From: Paraburkholderia phenoliruptrix
Lineage (GTDB): Bacteria; Pseudomonadota; Gammaproteobacteria; Burkholderiales; Burkholderiaceae
Reading direction: 5' to 3'
DNA length: 41,040 nucleotides
Assembly: GCF_902859825.1 (NCBI RefSeq)
Contig: NZ_CADIKB010000046.1
Location: forward strand, 1 to 41,040
In this document: piece after piece, positions 40,751 through 41,040 of the stretch
How positions within the stretch are numbered: position 1 is the first letter of the stretch
Layout of the letters: each line of letters starts with the position of its first letter
Position numbers and translations under genes: made by a program
The notes under the pieces: generated by a model
Database searches by the model: none
What the model saw: the letters and a program-made list of their open reading frames with translations, nothing else
What the model was told of the DNA's origin: nothing

Positions 40751-41040
40751 TGATTGTCGGCGGTTATTCAGCCATGTTTGTCGCTCCTTCCTTTTGATTG
40801 TCGCTGGATGATTGTCGGCGCCGGCTGTTCTGTTTGTCGCTGGCGGTGCGACGACGGTAGCTTTCGACATTCATCTCGAAGATCGTCGAATGATGGACGA
40901 GCCGGTCAATTGCAGCGACGGTCATGCCGGGATCCGGGAACACGTCGTTCCAGCCCGAGAACGGCTGGTTAGCCGTGATGAGGAGGCTACGGCGCTCGTA
41001 TCTTTCGGCGATCAGTTCGAACAGCACGCTCGTTTCAGCC
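40751..41040 (-). mobile_element. IS21-family element, left end and partial istB
   Basis: The element begins about 40751 with TGATTGTCGG and continues off the window. Related short repeats of the form T-G-x-T-T-G-T-C-G recur at about 40775, 40796, 40809 and 40832, the multiple terminal repeats typical of this family. It carries the 3' part of istB on the minus strand. Its insertion truncates the methyltransferase gene. The exact boundary cannot be fixed without the other end. Confidence 0.7.
40764..41040 (-). CDS. istB: IstB-like ATPase of IS21 family (partial)
   Basis: The C-terminal part of IstB, the AAA+ helper of IS21 transposition. Seen: TSVLFELIAERYERRSLLIT followed by ANQPFSGWNDVFPDPGM and AAIDRLVHHSTIFEMNVES, all characteristic of the family (sensor 1-type S-L-L-I-T-x-N region and the A-x-x-D-R-L-x-H phrase). 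The reading frame continues beyond the right edge, so the protein is incomplete here. The last 25 residues or so are a Lys/Arg/Gln-rich tail. The stop is at 40764. Confidence 0.85.
   Translation of the reverse strand, partial: AETSVLFELIAERYERRSLLITANQPFSGWNDVFPDPGMTVAAIDRLVHHSTIFEMNVESYRRRTASDKQNSRRRQSSSDNQKEGATNMAE

Noticed and set aside
1..41040. CRISPR array, tRNA, rRNA or replication origin
   Set aside because: No regularly spaced direct repeats, no cloverleaf-type tRNA sequence and no rep/par genes or iteron array were seen.

Overview
The window is GC-rich, almost intron-like gaps are absent, and its recognisable proteins (ImuA/ImuB/DnaE2 cassette, H-NS-type protein, TcpQ/PilL-like protein, HipBA, slipin, IS21-family IstB) best fit a beta-proteobacterium of the Burkholderia/Paraburkholderia group. 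This is an inference from protein style; there is no rRNA, tRNA or replication gene to fix it. The density of small unrecognised genes, two toxin-antitoxin loci, a pilus/transfer-type ATPase and an insertion sequence suggest an accessory region: a megaplasmid or a genomic island.

Layout. (1) 193-13232, minus strand: about 25 consecutive small genes, many with 4-bp ATGA overlaps or good Shine-Dalgarno sites, mostly unrecognised. Recognisable are an H-NS-like protein, a TcpQ/PilL-like secreted protein, a lipoprotein, a pair of paralogous small secreted proteins and an SPFH/slipin protein. (2) 13592-15115, plus strand: a GspE/PilT-type ATPase with a degenerate P-loop and a four-cysteine zinc motif. 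(3) 15119-18192, minus strand: small genes including an M50 (site-2) protease and a polytopic membrane protein, then five tightly packed or overlapping short genes. (4) 18471-20316, plus strand: hipB, a 57-residue intervening gene and hipA behind an operator-like dyad. (5) 20508-22740, plus strand: a three-gene module of a helical protein, a nucleotidyltransferase with an intact catalytic triad and a PD-(D/E)XK-like (DUF6602-type) protein. This is the best candidate in the window for an undescribed, probably defence-related, system. (6) 22901-26922: two plus-strand small genes, then minus-strand genes including a four-gene rhomboid-protease cluster. (7) 27321-32617, plus strand: a LexA box followed by imuA-imuB-dnaE2, a complete SOS mutagenesis cassette, with two unrecognised genes after it. 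(8) 33694-36076, minus strand: small genes, including a five-gene run and a ribbon-helix-helix protein. (9) 36139-38077, minus strand: an antitoxin/RES-domain toxin pair with a third zinc-finger-like gene, behind a visible promoter. (10) 38303-41040: a DUF5677-like gene, a small minus-strand gene with a rho-independent terminator, and a methyltransferase gene cut off by an IS21-family element that runs out of the window.

How the parts fit. The hip and RES loci are stability or stress modules; the nucleotidyltransferase/nuclease module sits directly downstream of hipBA, as expected of a defence island. The imu cassette gives damage-inducible mutagenic repair. The pilus-type ATPase and TcpQ/PilL-like protein hint at a transfer or type IV pilus system, but no complete pilus or conjugation operon is present here.
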